NCBI GenBank assembly: GCA_012861695.1
Contig: JAAOOA010000060.1
Location: 14,347,472 to 14,411,471 of the forward strand
Reading direction: 5' to 3'
DNA length: 64,000 nucleotides
Origin: Trematomus loennbergii
Taxonomy: Eukaryota; Chordata; Actinopteri; Perciformes; Nototheniidae
Numbering within the stretch: position 1 is the stretch's first letter; each line of letters opens with the position of its first letter. A model generated the notes under the pieces. It saw only the letters and a program-made list of their open reading frames with translations. It made no database searches and was not told where the DNA came from. A program made the translations under genes and the position numbers. Shown here piece by piece: positions 1 through 12,400 of the stretch.

Positions 1-349
1 GTATTGCCAAAAAGCATTGGTACAACATAGAAATCATCTACCAAACACAAATTGCCTTACTTTTTGTGTTGAGTTTATATGATTCACATGGTTTAGCTGG
101 AAGGACAAAACTAGATGTTTTTTTGTCCAAAAAGTATGTGTGGGGCCAAGTGAGCCAGATGCTTTGGGGTAAATTAAGCCAGTGGTTCATCTTAACCCCC
201 CACGCGGCACTGAAGTTAAGTGAAGTCTCTGTAGTATAACATTGTGTTTCAATGTGGTTTACCACAACTGATTTAAAAGAACCGTTTTAAACATTGTGCC
301 AAGATAGTCAAAGAGAAAGACTGAGCGATATTTAACTGAAAATACTAGG
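1..349. repeat. Decayed DNA-transposon-like flank
   Basis: No gene is visible. Positions 140-215 hold phrases such as gtggggccaagtgagcc and ggggtaaattaagcc. These resemble the ends of the GGGAGAGTGGGGTAA family that is clearer at 42779-43115. Similar text reappears at 2115-2300, on the other side of the L2 fragment. My reading is that the LINE landed inside an old copy of that family. Boundaries were not resolved. Confidence 0.3.
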
Positions 350-2095
350 GAAATGTTTACTCAGAATTTTTCTTCCACACTTGCCCCTGCTAACATCTCA
401 GTAAATGAGCTAGTTGATCATTTTAATAAAAAAATTAAAAATGTTATAGATGCCATTGCTCCAACTAAGGTAAAGGAAGTGATTGGCAAGAAAATATCTC
501 CATGGAGAAAGGCCATGACGTGAAAACAGAAAAAAGAGTGTTGAAAAGCTGAACGTAGGTGGCGAAAAACAAATTTCCAGGTTAATTTTGAAATCTATAA
601 AGAGAGACTTGGCCTTTATAATTTGGAATTGAAAAACGCACGACAGTCTTTCTTCTCTGACATCATTGCCAAAAACAAAAACAACGCACGTGCCTTGTTT
701 GCTACCGTCGACAGACTAACTAACCCCCCAGTGTCAGTAGCCTCTGAATTTCTATCCACCAGGGCCTGCAATGATTTTGCCTCCTTCTTCACTGACAAAA
801 TCATGAAAATCAGACAAGCAGTCAGTGCCTCTGCATCAGGTACAGCAAATGTTTTGTCACTATGTCCACCTAATATCAATTCAAACACCATGACACAATT
901 CCATCAGATTAATAAAAACCTAGAGGACATTATTCAACTTCTGAAATCCTCCTCCTGCTGCCTTGATATTATTCCAACAGGATTTTTCAAAAATGTTTTT
1001 CATTGCATGGCCTCAGATCTACTTCATAGAGTAAACAAATCTCTTTGCAGTCATTAAACCGCTCTTAAAAACAGTTCTAAATTGGTTTGAATCCTACTTA
1101 AAGGACAGAAAAAAATGTGTTTCTATATGATTCAAACACTGAGTGAGTGCATTAAACAAATCAATGACTGGATGTGTCAGAACTTTCTCCAATTAAATAA
1201 AGATAAAACTGAGGTAATGGTTTTTAGAGCCAAGGCAGAACGTATAAAAGTTAGCGCAGAGCTTCAGTCTGCAATGTTCAAAACAACAGATAAAGCCAGA
1301 AATCTAGGTGTAGTCATGGACTCTGACCTGAGTTTCAACAGTCACATTAAAACAATTACTAAATCAGCCTACTATCACCTAAAGAATATTTATAGGATTA
1401 AAAGATTAATGTCACAGCAGGATTTGGAAAACTTGTCCATGCCTTTATCTTCAGTAGACTGGACTACTGTAATGGTGTCTTCACAGGTCTCACTAAAAAA
1501 TCTATTAGAAAGCTGCAGCTGATTCAGAACGCTGCTGCTCGAGTCCTCACTGACACTAAGAAAGTGGATCACATCACTCCTGTTCTGAAGTCCTTACACT
1601 GGCTTCCTGTGTGTCAAATAATTGATTCCAAAATATTGTTGCTGGTTTATAAAGCTTTGAATGGTTTAGGCCCAAAATACATTTCTGACCTCCTGCTAAA
1701 TTATGAACCATCCAGAACTCTCAGGTCTTCAGGGACTGGTCAGCTTTCTGTCCCCAGAGTCAGAACTAAACATGGAGAAGCAGTGTTCAGTTATTATGCT
1801 CCAAATATCTGGAACAAACTCCCAGAAACCTGCAGGTCCGCTGCAACTCTTACTACTTTTAAATCCAGGCTAAAGACTTTTATTTTTGTCGCTGCTTTTA
1901 ATTGAACTATTCACATCTTAAACTGCACTGTAACTTTATTCATGTATCTTTTCTTTTAATGTTTATTTTATTATCTTTGCTTTTTAATGACTGATTTTAA
2001 ATCCCATTTTCTTAATGTCTTTCATTTTTTGTAAAGCACTTTGAGTGCCTTGTGTTGAAAGGTGCTATATAAATAAACTTGCCTTGCCTTGCCTT
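350..2095 (+). mobile_element. L2/CR1-type LINE, ORF2 remnant with internal deletion
   Basis: This is a decayed non-LTR retrotransposon. Open pieces at 623-1057, 1115-1522 and 1564-1905 encode the region before the RT, the part after the RT core (around RNLGVVMDSDLSFNSHIK), and the typical L2 C-terminus (TPVLKSLHWLPV, then WNKLPETCRSA). The RT catalytic core with the expected FADD-type motif is absent, so an internal deletion joins the stretch near 1080 to the thumb region. The 3' end is a short tail after tatataaataaa made of cttgc repeats (about 2068-2095), as in L2 elements. Stops and frame changes show it is dead. The L2 call rests on the C-terminus and tail, so sister clades such as Rex1 are possible. 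Confidence 0.8.
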
Positions 2096-2299
2096 GAGGA
2101 GATGGAGAGAGCAGCCACTGGGGGCCCTTAACTGGGGCAAGTTAACCCACAACACCATTTTTTTAAAAGTCATATTTTCATGGCCCTTCGTGATTGTGAA
2201 ATTATTTTTTGTTTTGATTGACAAGAGACATCCTGAAGTAAAGGTTAGGGTTCTATCAAATTGTTCATTGACTCATCTTACCCCACTCAACTTTGATTA

Positions 2300-3892
2300 A
2301 TAATGTTGAAACCAAGTGTGATTATTTTAGTGAAGCTCCAAGGTCAGCTAACATGTGACAAGAAAAATACAAAGAGAACAGAAGTTGTTGGAGAATTGAG
2401 ACAGACAATTATCCGAATCAACATTAATTAATTTAGGAGATAGACAATATGAATAGATAGTTTGTAACCTGCAGCTGCCACATCACCAACGCCATATCCA
2501 GGGCCGCCCCTGGCCAACTTGTGGCCCCACGCAAAGTTATATGATGAGGCCCTCTGTGTCGCGAGCGTCGACGGGGGGGGGGGGTGGTGGGTGTTGCTAG
2601 CGGAGCCTCGCAGCGCCGAAACTGTGGCGCGCTTACTCTGTGGCGAGTGTTTGAGCTTCAGATGAGGCTCCCTCCGCAAAATGAAGCACCCTCGCAAGAT
2701 GAGGCCCCATCCGCGAGGTGAGGTCTGCGTGATCTGCCTGTAGGGAGGCCATATCCCTCCTCTTCGTCCCTTTGTTCCCTCTCTGTTTCCCTCTCCTACA
2801 TGTGTTGCTTTTACTTTCATTCCGCACTCCTCCACTTCTCAATTATTTGTGTCTCTATGAACTCCTTCCCCCTCTAAGCGTCCGAGGGGAACTGCTGACG
2901 CATGAGTTTGGGAGGGAGCCTGGAGCCATTTCTGTTGGCACATCTGTATCCTCCTCCTCATCATCATCATCTCTCTGTTTCCATCAATGAGCTTACATAT
3001 CACACTCACCTTCCTCTGCTATCTCACCGCCTCCTCTCAACATCTCTCAGAGGTGAAACATGCTCATTAGGCAGCAGGACTTGATTAAAGGACAGATTCA
3101 ATTTAACATCCTGTGTAAATGAAACCTCTGCTGCGCATACATTTTGTGTGTGTATAACAGAATATAAGAGGTTTGTTATGGACAACAAAACCTCAAAGGA
3201 AGCATGAATCTCCCTTTGTATTTTCTCACTGGGTCTGAGACTGTATGTGTTCGTCATAAACAAAACATATCTTTCTCCCTCAACCACTGCAAACCGTGAT
3301 ACACACACATCAACCAACACACTCACACCTCATCGCTCCCTCTGGGTATTTCTTTATATGTTGTTGTGTAGGAGAGGGAAATGTTCTCTATGGGCTTTGA
3401 CAATGAGTTGCTCTCCGTCATCCATCTCCTGTTTTATGGGTAAATGAGAACAGAGGGATCTTTTATCTACTACTTTGTTACTTATTATTAAAGACACCAT
3501 AAAATAAAAAATGTTATCATGTCTTCTTGTGTTCAGCTATTGTAAAATACCGTTTTTTTATATCATAATCACCCATTTTCCTCCCATTTTATTTTTCCCT
3601 CTCATTATTTCCATACTTCTTTCTCTCAATGATTCATAAACAGCTGCAATGAGCAGTGCTTGGGTTAATGGATTATGGAAAATGTGGGGTGACAAGATGA
3701 AAAAGCAAATGTTAAACTTAAGTCTTGGTTGTCGTTTACATGGGATGGTTCGCTGTAAGCCTCATTATGTGTCGATTGGATGCTCAATACAAATCTGGAA
3801 CAAGCATTGCATTTCTTGGCAATTCAAATGGATGTTTCTGAACTTCAGAGAAACCTATTTAAACTATCTTCATTAGATTTGATGTGATCCAC
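2300..3892. other. Gene-free stretch with GC-rich repeat
   Basis: No supported gene. At 2500-2720 there is a GC-rich repeat. It starts near a self-complementary cagggccgcccctgg (about 2499-2513), includes a run of about 12 G (2572-2583) and a stretch that reads like the one at 12760-12867. It is probably the end of a non-autonomous DNA transposon. The remainder is AT-rich single-copy-looking sequence with only short frames. Confidence 0.35.
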
Positions 3893-4111
3893 TGTCATGA
3901 TTTTAGTTTTGTGTGTTTAGTTATGGGTTTATTTTGAAATTCTGTTTTCCCTGTGTCTGGTCCTCCTTCCTGTGTTTGCCCTCTTGTGTCTGATTGTCTG
4001 ATTGAGTTCACCTGGTGCCCTTCTGTTTCTGCCTCCCCTGCCCAGCTGTGTCTTGTCCTGTGATTACCCTTCTGTGTATTTAGTCTTGTCTTCCCCTATG
4101 CTCCATGTCGG
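3893..4111 (+). repeat. Gypsy-type LTR, left part (split by LINE)
   Basis: The sequence starts TGTCATGATTTTAG and has a TATA-like tgtgtatttag at about 4073. This matches the start of a teleost gypsy LTR. It breaks off exactly at the 14-bp target duplication of the LINE (4098-4111), and the text continues at 9563. The LTR identification is from pattern recognition, with no alignment. Confidence 0.55.
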
Positions 4112-4241
4112 GAGTGACTGAGCTGGATCGCTGCTGGAGGAAGCCGGAAGAAGGAAGTGAAGTTGGAGACGCGTGGCAGAAAGCTCAGAGAGAATCGGAA
4201 AATTCGGATACATACAGAAACGGTAGCATTGGACTGTTATT

Positions 4242-5529
4242 TTGGCGGATTTGCATAAACTGTACATTGACTGTTTCATCATGTCAACCAGCTCAGATGG
4301 TAGCCAAAGAAACAATATGGAATGGATGATATCCAAAGCTGCGAAGAAGAAAAGATCTTTGAGAGAAAGAGATAGTTCAGTAAGAGCTCGAAGTTGGTCG
4401 GATTGGTTGGGTGAAGCAGACAAGGCTTATCAAAGCAAAAAATCAAGAGTCAGTCAAAATGACAGCCAAGCAATTTTGAATAAAGTACTAGAACACGAGT
4501 GGAATGTTGTAATAGAATTCAAGGATGGTAGGATGGATTACCACCGATTAAACTTACCAAAGCAATTGAAAAAGAGATTGGAAAAATTAATTTGCTAAAT
4601 TCATGAACAACAAGCGGGTATTGATACATGCCAATAACAAACAGCAGCAGGAAAAGATTCTGGGAATGAACTCACTGAATGGGAGAAAATGAAGGCGCAT
4701 GTTCCAGGAGCAATGGCAAAACTGAGAGGAGTAATCTCAGGAGTACCATTGGACATGTCAATGGAAGATGTTAAAAGTGAATTAAAAGGAGGCAAAAGAG
4801 TGGAAGTCACAAGGCTTAAAAGCAAACGGGATGGTACACTCAAAGAAACATTATCAGTTCTCATTCAGTTTGAGAGAACCTTACCTAAGGCAGTACAAAT
4901 GGGATATTTGAACTTCATGGTTAGGGAGTACATCCCCAAACCTCTCAGGTGCTACGCATGTCAACGAGGGGCACACAGCGCAGCAGTGTAAAGGGCAGCT
5001 AAGGTGTGCGAGATGCGGAGGAAAACATGAGTATGGAAAATGTGAAAAGGATGCAAAGGTTAAATGTTGTAACTGCGGAGGAGATCACAGTGCTGCGTTT
5101 GGAGGTTGTGAAGTGCAGAGAGAGGCCAGAGAGGTGCAGAGAGTTAAGATTACAAACAAAGTTTCATACGCAGAAGCAATAAAGAAAGTAAGGGGAACAG
5201 TAACAATCAATAAGACCCCTAGTGGAATGGAGCAGAGCATTACAATACAAAATGTCAGGAACACACCAAAAAGTAATCTTAAAATCCAACCCACAGCGCC
5301 ACCAAGAGTAAAGAGGATGATGTTTTAAGAGTGAAAAAGGTGAATTTTGTGGTATTTTATGCCATCTGTAAATGTTGCATTACAGTTAAAAAAGAAAAGT
5401 GATAGAATCAAAGCCATTGTGGAGGCAGCTGGAAAATTCCATGACATGAAAGATATTAAAGCAGATCAGATACATGCAATGCTAACTATAAATGGAGCTG
5501 GGGAAAATGAAAATCAGGATGAGGGTTAG
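4242..5529 (+). pseudogene. LINE ORF1, gag-like with three zinc knuckles
   Basis: This is the nucleic-acid-binding ORF1 protein of the LINE. It reads in pieces: 4242-4598 (basic, charged N-terminus), 4689-4991 (middle, running into CYACQR), then a different frame for the knuckles at about 4951-5110, and on to 5328 and 5529. Three Cys/His clusters of CX2CX4HX4C type are visible, including CARCGGKHEYGKC and CCNCGGDHSAAFGGC. Frame changes near 4600 and 4970 break it. Its role, by family knowledge, is RNA binding in the retrotransposition particle. Confidence 0.7.
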
Positions 5530-5742
5530 ATCCTTAATCATGGTGCTGCACATACTACAGTGGAACGCAAGAAGCCTCTTAGCTAATGGTCAAGAATTCA
5601 AGAAATATATATATCATCTCTCGAGGTAGTCCCTGAGGTAATATGTGTGCAAGAAACCTGGTTAAGACCTCAATTAGACTTTGTCATTCCAGGATTTAGC
5701 AGTATAAGGCATGATAGAGATAATAATCAAAATGGTGGAGGG

Positions 5743-6144
5743 TGTTAATAAATCCTATGGATTTTATGATTTTAAAGGTGTCTTTCGTGTTCTATTTGGT
5801 TCAGTGGTGGAATTTTGTTACGCTCCACCCTTAAAACGGCCCTATGGGGCTAACAAAATTCCACCACTGAACCAAATAGAACACGAAAGACACCTTTTAA
5901 AATCATAAAATCCATAGGATTTATTCAAACCAACACATCAAATGTTTAACTATCCATCCTACGATGAGAGGCAGAAACACAGCAGTCCCCACACCAGAGG
6001 CCTCTCTCTTCTGCTGCTGCACTGGAGCTTTTAAGCACTTCCTTCTCCAGGTGCACCTCGTCTGAACCTCGTTACAGCAATGCAGCACACCTGGGTAGAG
6101 GAACCAAAGGGAAAAAGAAACGGGGAATACATACAGCCGTAACA
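5743..6144. repeat. Solo LTR (402 bp) inside LINE ORF2
   Basis: The inserted block starts TGTTA and ends TAACA, the short inverted termini typical of an LTR. It is flanked by a 5-bp direct repeat GAGGG (5738-5742 and 6145-6149). On either side the LINE endonuclease frame resumes, so the insertion is younger than the LINE. The direct repeat can also be read as 8 bp (GAGGGTGT), which would fit a hAT element starting at 5746. I prefer the LTR reading because of the matching TGTTA/TAACA ends. No internal coding sequence is present. Confidence 0.65.
5747..5925. repeat. Near-perfect 74-bp inverted repeat (hairpin)
   Basis: The left arm is 5747-5820 and the right arm 5851-5925, separated by a 30-nt spacer. 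The arms are complementary throughout except for one extra A in an A-run of the right arm. The structure forms the first part of the solo LTR. Confidence 0.9.
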
Positions 6145-9100
6145 GAGGGTGTGCCACGTTTCTCAAAGATGGTGTGGCATATAGGGAGGTGCAATCTCCT
6201 GATGATATAGAGTGTATTATAGTGGAAATCTGCAACCCTAGGAAACAAGATAACATTAGGATAATCAATTTATACAACCCATGTAAAAATCTAACCACTG
6301 ATATATTTAAAGAAATAGCAGGCAATAGGAAGGAAGTTTGGTGTGGTGATTTCAATGCACACAACAGTCTATGGGGCAGCAACCATACAGACAGTAACGG
6401 AAATATAGTGGAAGAAATGCTGGAGGAAAGAACACTAGTATGCCTTAATGATGGACATGGCACAAGAGTAGATGTACACAGGGGGAAAGTCTCATGCCTG
6501 GATCTGACATTAGTGTCAAACTGTTTGGTTCATACATGCGAATGGTTTGTTTTGAATAACTCCACAGTAGGAAGTGACCATTATCCAGTGCTTACTAAAA
6601 TGAATACTAATGTATATATGCAGGAAGGAGGTGTAATAACCAGGTGGTGCTTTGCTAAAGCTGATTGGGGGAAATGTAGGATATGGTGTGAGGAGTCGGT
6701 ACACCTGCTAACATCAGAGGGAAGCATAGAGGTAATTACAAGCCAAATAACGCAACATATTCTAAATGCAGCAGAGAACAGTATACCCAAAACAACAACC
6801 AAGGGTAGGAAGAAAGTGGTGCCATGGTGGAATGAGGAATGCAGCAGGGCTATTAAAGAGCGAAATAATGCATTTAGAGAATTAAAGAAAAACATGACAC
6901 AAAATAATGTTATAGAGTTTCAAAGGAAAAGGGCAGCTGCTCGAAGGACAATCAAATACACAAAAAAAGAACATGGAGAGAATTTTGTTCTACCATTGGC
7001 AGAGGAGTAAATTAGGTGATGTCTGGTCCATGTTTAAGCGGATGAGTGGGAAAAGGAAATCCATTAAAATTCCAGCTTTGGTTGATGGGGAGAGGCTGGC
7101 AGTGACAGATAAAGAGAAGGCAGACATGTTAGGAAGGACACTTGCAGCAGTACATAGTGGGGAACATCTCAGTGATATTCATAGGCAGCAAAAACAGCAG
7201 TTACTAGCAGAGAATGAAAACGTGAAGGAGAAGAGACAGGATAATAGGTCAGCTCTTGATGTGGAATTTACAATGTCAGAACTCAAAATAGCCTTACAAG
7301 GTACAGGATATACAGCCCCAGGACAAGACCAGCTATGTTATGCTATGTTTAGACAGTTGCCTATGGAAACTATGACAATGGTGCTGAGTCTTTTCAATAA
7401 AATCTGGAGAGAAGGAGATATGCCAAGTTTGTGGAAAACAGCAGTCGTGCTACCATTCAATAAGCCAGGGAAAGATACAGCTAACCCTAGTAACTACAGA
7501 CCAATAGCTCTTACATCACACCTATGTAAATGGATGGAAAAGATCATTGTCCGTAGGCTCTCACATGTACTGGAGCAGAAAGGGCTGCTGAGTAGTTTTC
7601 AGAGCGGATTTCGTAAAGGGCGGTCCACAATAGATGCTTTAGTAAGAGTGAGTAATGATGTGGAAAAAACATTGAAAATGAAAGAGATAATGGCAATAGT
7701 GTACTTTGACATTGAAAAGGCGTATGACTGTATGTGGAGGGATGGGTTACTGATCAAATTGAGTAGAATGGGTATTGGAGGGAGAATGTACAATTGGGTA
7801 AGGGCCTTTTTAACAGACAGGACATTTAGAGTAAAGGTTGGAGCAGATATTTCCAATTATTTTGAAATAGAAAATGGTATCCCCAAGGGAGTGCAGTCAG
7901 TCCAATATTATTTAACATCATGATTAATGATATATTTACATGTTTAGACACATGCATTCAATCGGCTCTATACGCAGATGATGGGGCTATTTGGATGAGG
8001 GGAAGAAATGCCCCATACGTAATGGAGAATATAGCTAGAGCGATTAAAAAAGTGGAGAGGTGGTCATATAACTGGGGATTCAAAATGTCAGAAAGCAAGT
8101 CATGCTACATGGTATTCACAAACAAACGCAAGATTGATGGCCAACAGCTAACACTATATGATCGTCCAATGACAAAGGTGAATGAGTTCAAATACCTAGG
8201 ACTGTGGTTTGATAGCAAATATACATGGAAAATGCATATTAATCAAGTGGAAACAAAATGCAAAAAAGTATTATTTATTGCGAGCTGTAGCTGGATGCAA
8301 CTGGGGCGCAGACAAACAAGCATTAATAGACATTTACAGATCAATTATGAGGTCCACAATAGATTATGGTTGTATAGTGTATGGAGCAGCAGCAAAAACA
8401 TCGCTTTTAAAAATGATAGAATACAATATAAAGCATTGCGGTTGTGTATTGGAGCGATAAAGTCATCCCCTATCAATGCAGTTCTGATAGAAGCAGGAGA
8501 GACACCTCTGGAGATCAGAAGAGAGAAACTTGCTCTGTCATACTGGGTCAGGCTACAAGGAAGTGGAGAAGAAAATATTTCAAACAGAATATTACAGGAT
8601 TGCTGGGAATATGCAAAATTCCAGGGACGTGGGTTTGGCTGGACAGTAAGGAGAGAACGAGGGCATATGGAGTGGAGAATATACGTTTGCCAAAGGAACC
8701 CCATTTAGTAGTGTTACAATCAACAACTGCCAGAGAAGACATTCTCATAGAACTGAATCATAGCCTGTTAAGACTGCACAGAGGCGGTATAGATCTGCAG
8801 TTCTGCTGGGTGCCTGCACATGAGGGGGTGAAAGGGAACGAGTGTGCTGATAAATTAGCAAAAAGTGCACTACAAAAGGAAATCACATTACCAGTTCAAC
8901 TTGGTAAAGGAGAAGGAAAAGCAGTAATTAAGAAGAAAGGGATGGAGATCTGGCAGAAAAGGTGGGAGAAAGACCAGAAAGGCAAAGAGTATCATCAAGT
9001 ACAAAAGACAATTACAATTCATATTTATAAAGAAAGAAACAGAAGGGAGAAAATCACGATGGCTAGACTCAGAATAAATCACACGGCTTTGAATGGTACG

Positions 9101-9562
9101 CTGTATATCATGGGGAAAAGTGACAGTGACAAGTGTGGGAACTGTGGAGTAAAAGAAGATGTAGAACACATCTTGTTACATTGTGACATCTATAAAGCGG
9201 AAAGAGAAAAACTAAAGGCTAAAGTTTTAGAGGCAGAGAGGGAATGGAGTGTGGTTGGTGCTTTGGGAACAAAAAGAGAGGGAGTAAGAGCTACCAGAAA
9301 GGCACTGTTTACATTCTTGAGTGAAACTGGGGTAGGAAAAATTATTTAACATTAGGTCAGGAAAGAACATAGATTTTTATTTTTGTTTTATTTATTTCAT
9401 GTTTTTTGTTGATTTATTTATTTATTTAGATTTATTTAGATTAGATCATAGGTTAAAGAGTTGGTATGATATGATGATTCATACTCATGTACAGTAGGTG
9501 GCGGTATGCACCTTTTAAGTTGTTTGCAATCCGCCAAAAACGAAGAGAAGAAGAAGAAGAAG

Positions 9563-10213
9563 ATGCTCCATGTCGGATCGTCGTCTTTCATGTTACGCTT
9601 CATGTTGGTCTCTACTCGGTTTTTGTCCTTATGTTCCTCATGCTACGGATTCATGAATTTTAGGTTTTTTCTTGTTTGTTCATCGTCAACAGCTTTTTGT
9701 TAATTAAAGCTCGCTTTTTGTTATACCTTGTACCTTCTCCTCTTTCTGCATTTGGGTCCTGATTTTCCCCAACCCTCGCAGAACGATCAAACCAGTATGG
9801 ACCCAGCAGATGATCCATTTGAGGTAGAGTTATATTCTTACCTATTCATTGGCTTTCTGCTATGGTAAGTGGAGGGGAGCGTCTAGTGTTGAGCAGAGAG
9901 GGGCTGCTCTGGCAGAGGCGCTCCAGAAGGCAACAGAAAAACCAGGGTTGTTGAAGTTCTTACCTGGCTGGATTATGGACTTCCTCCAGACATGCGATTC
10001 CCGGCCTGCTAGCCCCAGGCATGCTAGCCTCCTGCCTGCCACAGTTCCCAACAAGGCTCCTTTCGAGGACCCTTTCGTTGAGTCTCGTCTGGCCTTTGGA
10101 GGACCTCTGAGCCTCCGCAAGGCTTCAAGGCAGCATGGAAGGAGACGTAAGGCCAGGATTCCAGCCCGTGCCCCAGTGTTACGTCCCCACAAGGGGATGA
10201 GGAAAAGAAACAT
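9563..10213 (+). mobile_element. Gypsy LTR right part and gag-start remnant
   Basis: The LTR text interrupted at 4111 resumes here. It ends near 9763 (tttgggtcctga), with an attaaagctcgc polyadenylation-like region at 9703-9714. Downstream, an ATG at about 9797 opens a frame beginning MDPADDPFEVELYS, which resembles a gypsy gag start. It is soon broken. The open piece at 9849-10213 (proline- and alanine-rich) may be degraded gag. No knuckles or pol are present, so only the 5' end of the element survives. Confidence 0.4.
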
Positions 10214-10234
10214 ACACCAGTTGAAATTGGTAAT

Positions 10235-12040
10235 AATTCAACCCAGTCTCATGGCATTTCGTGTTATAGTCACGACGTTTAATCTATTAATTCGTGTTCA
10301 CCAACACGATTTTCCCCTTTTTTTCGTGTCACACAGAACGATTTTAAAAGCAATGTATTTCTATATGTTTCGTGCCTGCACCACGTCTTTTTGTCCGGTC
10401 GGGTCTTGGAAGACCGGAAGCTGTGTGGTTCATAAAAACATGTTCTTACTCAATATCAAGCCACGATTATTGTTTTTATTTTAAATCGTATAATGTCGGA
10501 CTTCTTTTGCCATCCGCGAGGAAATGAAATGGGGCTCAGAGCCTCAGAATACTGGAATCTGTATTTTTTTAAATATTTTTTTCCTTCTAATTTGTCATTC
10601 TTTTCTAAATAACACACTGTTATTTACTCATCAATAACACACAATTATCCTTGTTTTTATTTATTTGTTTAATTCTATTATCTCGGGCTTTTTTGCCGTT
10701 CCTCAGGAACTGAATTTCAAAATAAAGTCACCGGAAACAGACGTAGGCCTATAACGGAGCGTCCACACAGCAGCGTTAAAAAATCTTGGAGGTGGGCGTA
10801 TCTGAAGCTTGGGGATTTTTTGCGAGCAAGGCACCAACAACCAATCACATGAATCTCCCGCCCCCGACATACAAAGCAAAAAAGCCCGAAGTAAACTGGA
10901 TATAAACTCCCCAAACAGGCGAAAACCTACCACTGTCTCTGCCACCTCCCTCCATGCCTGGCTCCTCCGGTTTATATCCCGGTAGGTAAATAGGGACTAG
11001 TCATAAAGCACCGGGTGATTCCCTACCGCTAATTTTTTGGAATATGAGGAAATGACCTGCGGTACAGTATGTCTCTCCCAGCATACACGCGGTTTGATTG
11101 GCTGACGCTTCCACCTCAGCTTCAAAAGTTGAACATTGCTCAACTTTGAACCTGAAAATCCTGAAAATCCTGAAAATCTCCACTCTGCTTTTTTCGCTGC
11201 TTACTGTGCGGTCCGGAGTCGAGGGAAATTTCGAGCATCATTGTGATACACACCCACTGAACTGATTATCCAAGATCCTCAGCTATGGTTTAAGCTCGGT
11301 GATGTTTTAGCCGCAATGCACTTTGGGATATGGTGTTTATGCAATATGAAATCCGAAAAACATTTACAAAAATTTAAATAATACTTTATTCCGAGTGTGC
11401 TTGCTTTTCTCTTTGAAAGTCATCACATAAATGCATTGTAATACACGGTTCGGCTGCATTAAATATTACACATCTGCCATAGTTCTTTATTTATAGAGCC
11501 CTGATGAGAAGACTTCTGGACAAACTGGAAGAACTGCCGCCGAAACTGAATACGTGGCGTGGATCATAAATATATCAGCAATTAAACAACATCTTCAATT
11601 TCTCTTCACTCAATACGTCTCCTTGCAGTATCAACACTAATTCGGCTGACTTTTATATTTGATCCAATTGGTAGACACCATAACGGTGCACAGCTTATAG
11701 ACAGGGACTTGTAGTTTTTAAAGATATTACTGATTTTATTTGAATATAAGAATGTAAATACTGAGTTGAGAGAATAGTCAGGGGTTTTGGGTGATGGGAG
11801 ACACATCTATGGATTCAGAATTTAAATAGCTTACCATTAAATGACGGATATACCTTTCTGTCTATGATGTTTTACAAATCAGATATTAATGTGTAGAAGT
11901 AAAACATGTGAAATAATATAGCAATATCCTGTAGAATTATGTAAAAACATGAATAAAACTACACATCTTCAGATGTTATACATACATAAGTGTCCTACGC
12001 TAATAATACAAAGTTATTATGGCATTGTATGCTGTGTGTA
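10235..12040. other. Gene-free stretch with unclassified fish-type repeat
   Basis: No gene is supported. From about 10238 (cccagtctcatggcatttcg) to about 10560 the text has the feel of an interspersed repeat rich in cgtg/cacg motifs, with a small hairpin tcttggaagaccgg near 10404-10420. A short tandem repeat of cctgaaaat lies at 11151-11178. The rest is unremarkable AT-rich sequence. Confidence 0.3.
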
Positions 12041-12079
12041 CCTTATTTGTAACATCTTCAGACCCTTCCAACTCCTCAA

Positions 12080-12400
12080 CAGTTGCCTGTCTTTGACTGT
12101 TGCAGGTGTAGGTTCAAATATCAAAAGAATATATGTGTGGACACACACATATAGCCCTAGGCTCTGGAACACTCTAGGGGTTTTTAAATCTACACTTAAA
12201 ACTCACTTCTTCTCTCTGGACTTCTAGTCTGAGTGGAGCACGACTCCTGACATTTCCCTGTGTGTGATTTTTATTTGTGCTGTTGTATTTGTTGTAAAGT
12301 GTTTTTATTGTAAAGTGTTTTTATTGTATGTACAGCACTTTGGCTCGACCAAAAATCGTTTTAAAAATGTGCTATATAAATAAAACTTGATTTGATTTGA
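12080..12400 (+). mobile_element. L2-type LINE 3' end fragment
   Basis: A short open frame ends in LWNTLGVFKSTLKTHFFSLDF (stop at about 12225). This is the usual ORF2 C-terminus of L2/CR1 LINEs. It is followed by a 3' UTR and the diagnostic tatataaataaaacttg with repeated atttg units at 12370-12400. It is a 5'-truncated copy of a different subfamily from the one at 350-2095. Confidence 0.75.

Larger units (their letters stand above)
5530..9349 (+). pseudogene. LINE ORF2: endonuclease, reverse transcriptase, RNase H remnant
   Basis: Domains in order: an AP endonuclease starts near 5640 (QETWL), is interrupted by the solo LTR, and continues in 6174-7010 (GDFNAHNSLWG, then SDHYP). RT spans 6973-7923 (FDIEKAYDCMW) and continues in the next frame at 7920-8708 (YADD). 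RNase H and the terminal knuckle are in 8444-9349 (WVPAHEGVKGNECADKLAK; CGNCGVKEDVEHILLHC). Near 7890 one C is missing from the expected proline-glutamine motif, which shifts the frame. The first catalytic acidic residues of RNase H are not visible between about 8640 and 8720, suggesting a small internal deletion there. Confidence 0.8.
4112..9562 (+). mobile_element. Full-length I/Nimb-like LINE with RNase H
   Basis: A complete non-LTR retrotransposon insertion. It is bounded by identical 14-bp direct repeats (atgctccatgtcgg at 4098-4111 and 9563-9576), and its 3' end is a gaa/aag repeat tail (about 9541-9562). It carries ORF1 (CCHC knuckles) and ORF2 (AP endonuclease, RT, RNase H remnant, C-terminal CCHC). 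The RNase H motif WVPAHEGVKGNECADKLAK places it near I/Nimb/R1/Jockey rather than L1 or L2. It inserted into a gypsy LTR and was itself hit by a solo LTR at 5743-6144. Several frameshifts make it inactive as read, although at least one (near 7890) is a single missing C. Confidence 0.85.

Noticed and set aside
5746..6144. hAT element with 8-bp duplication GAGGGTGT
   Set aside because: Possible, but the ends are not complementary from 5746, whereas the 5743 start gives TGTTA/TAACA ends with a 5-bp duplication.
9849..10484. A 211-codon host gene
   Set aside because: It follows a gypsy LTR and gag-like start, has low-complexity composition, and has no splice or domain support.
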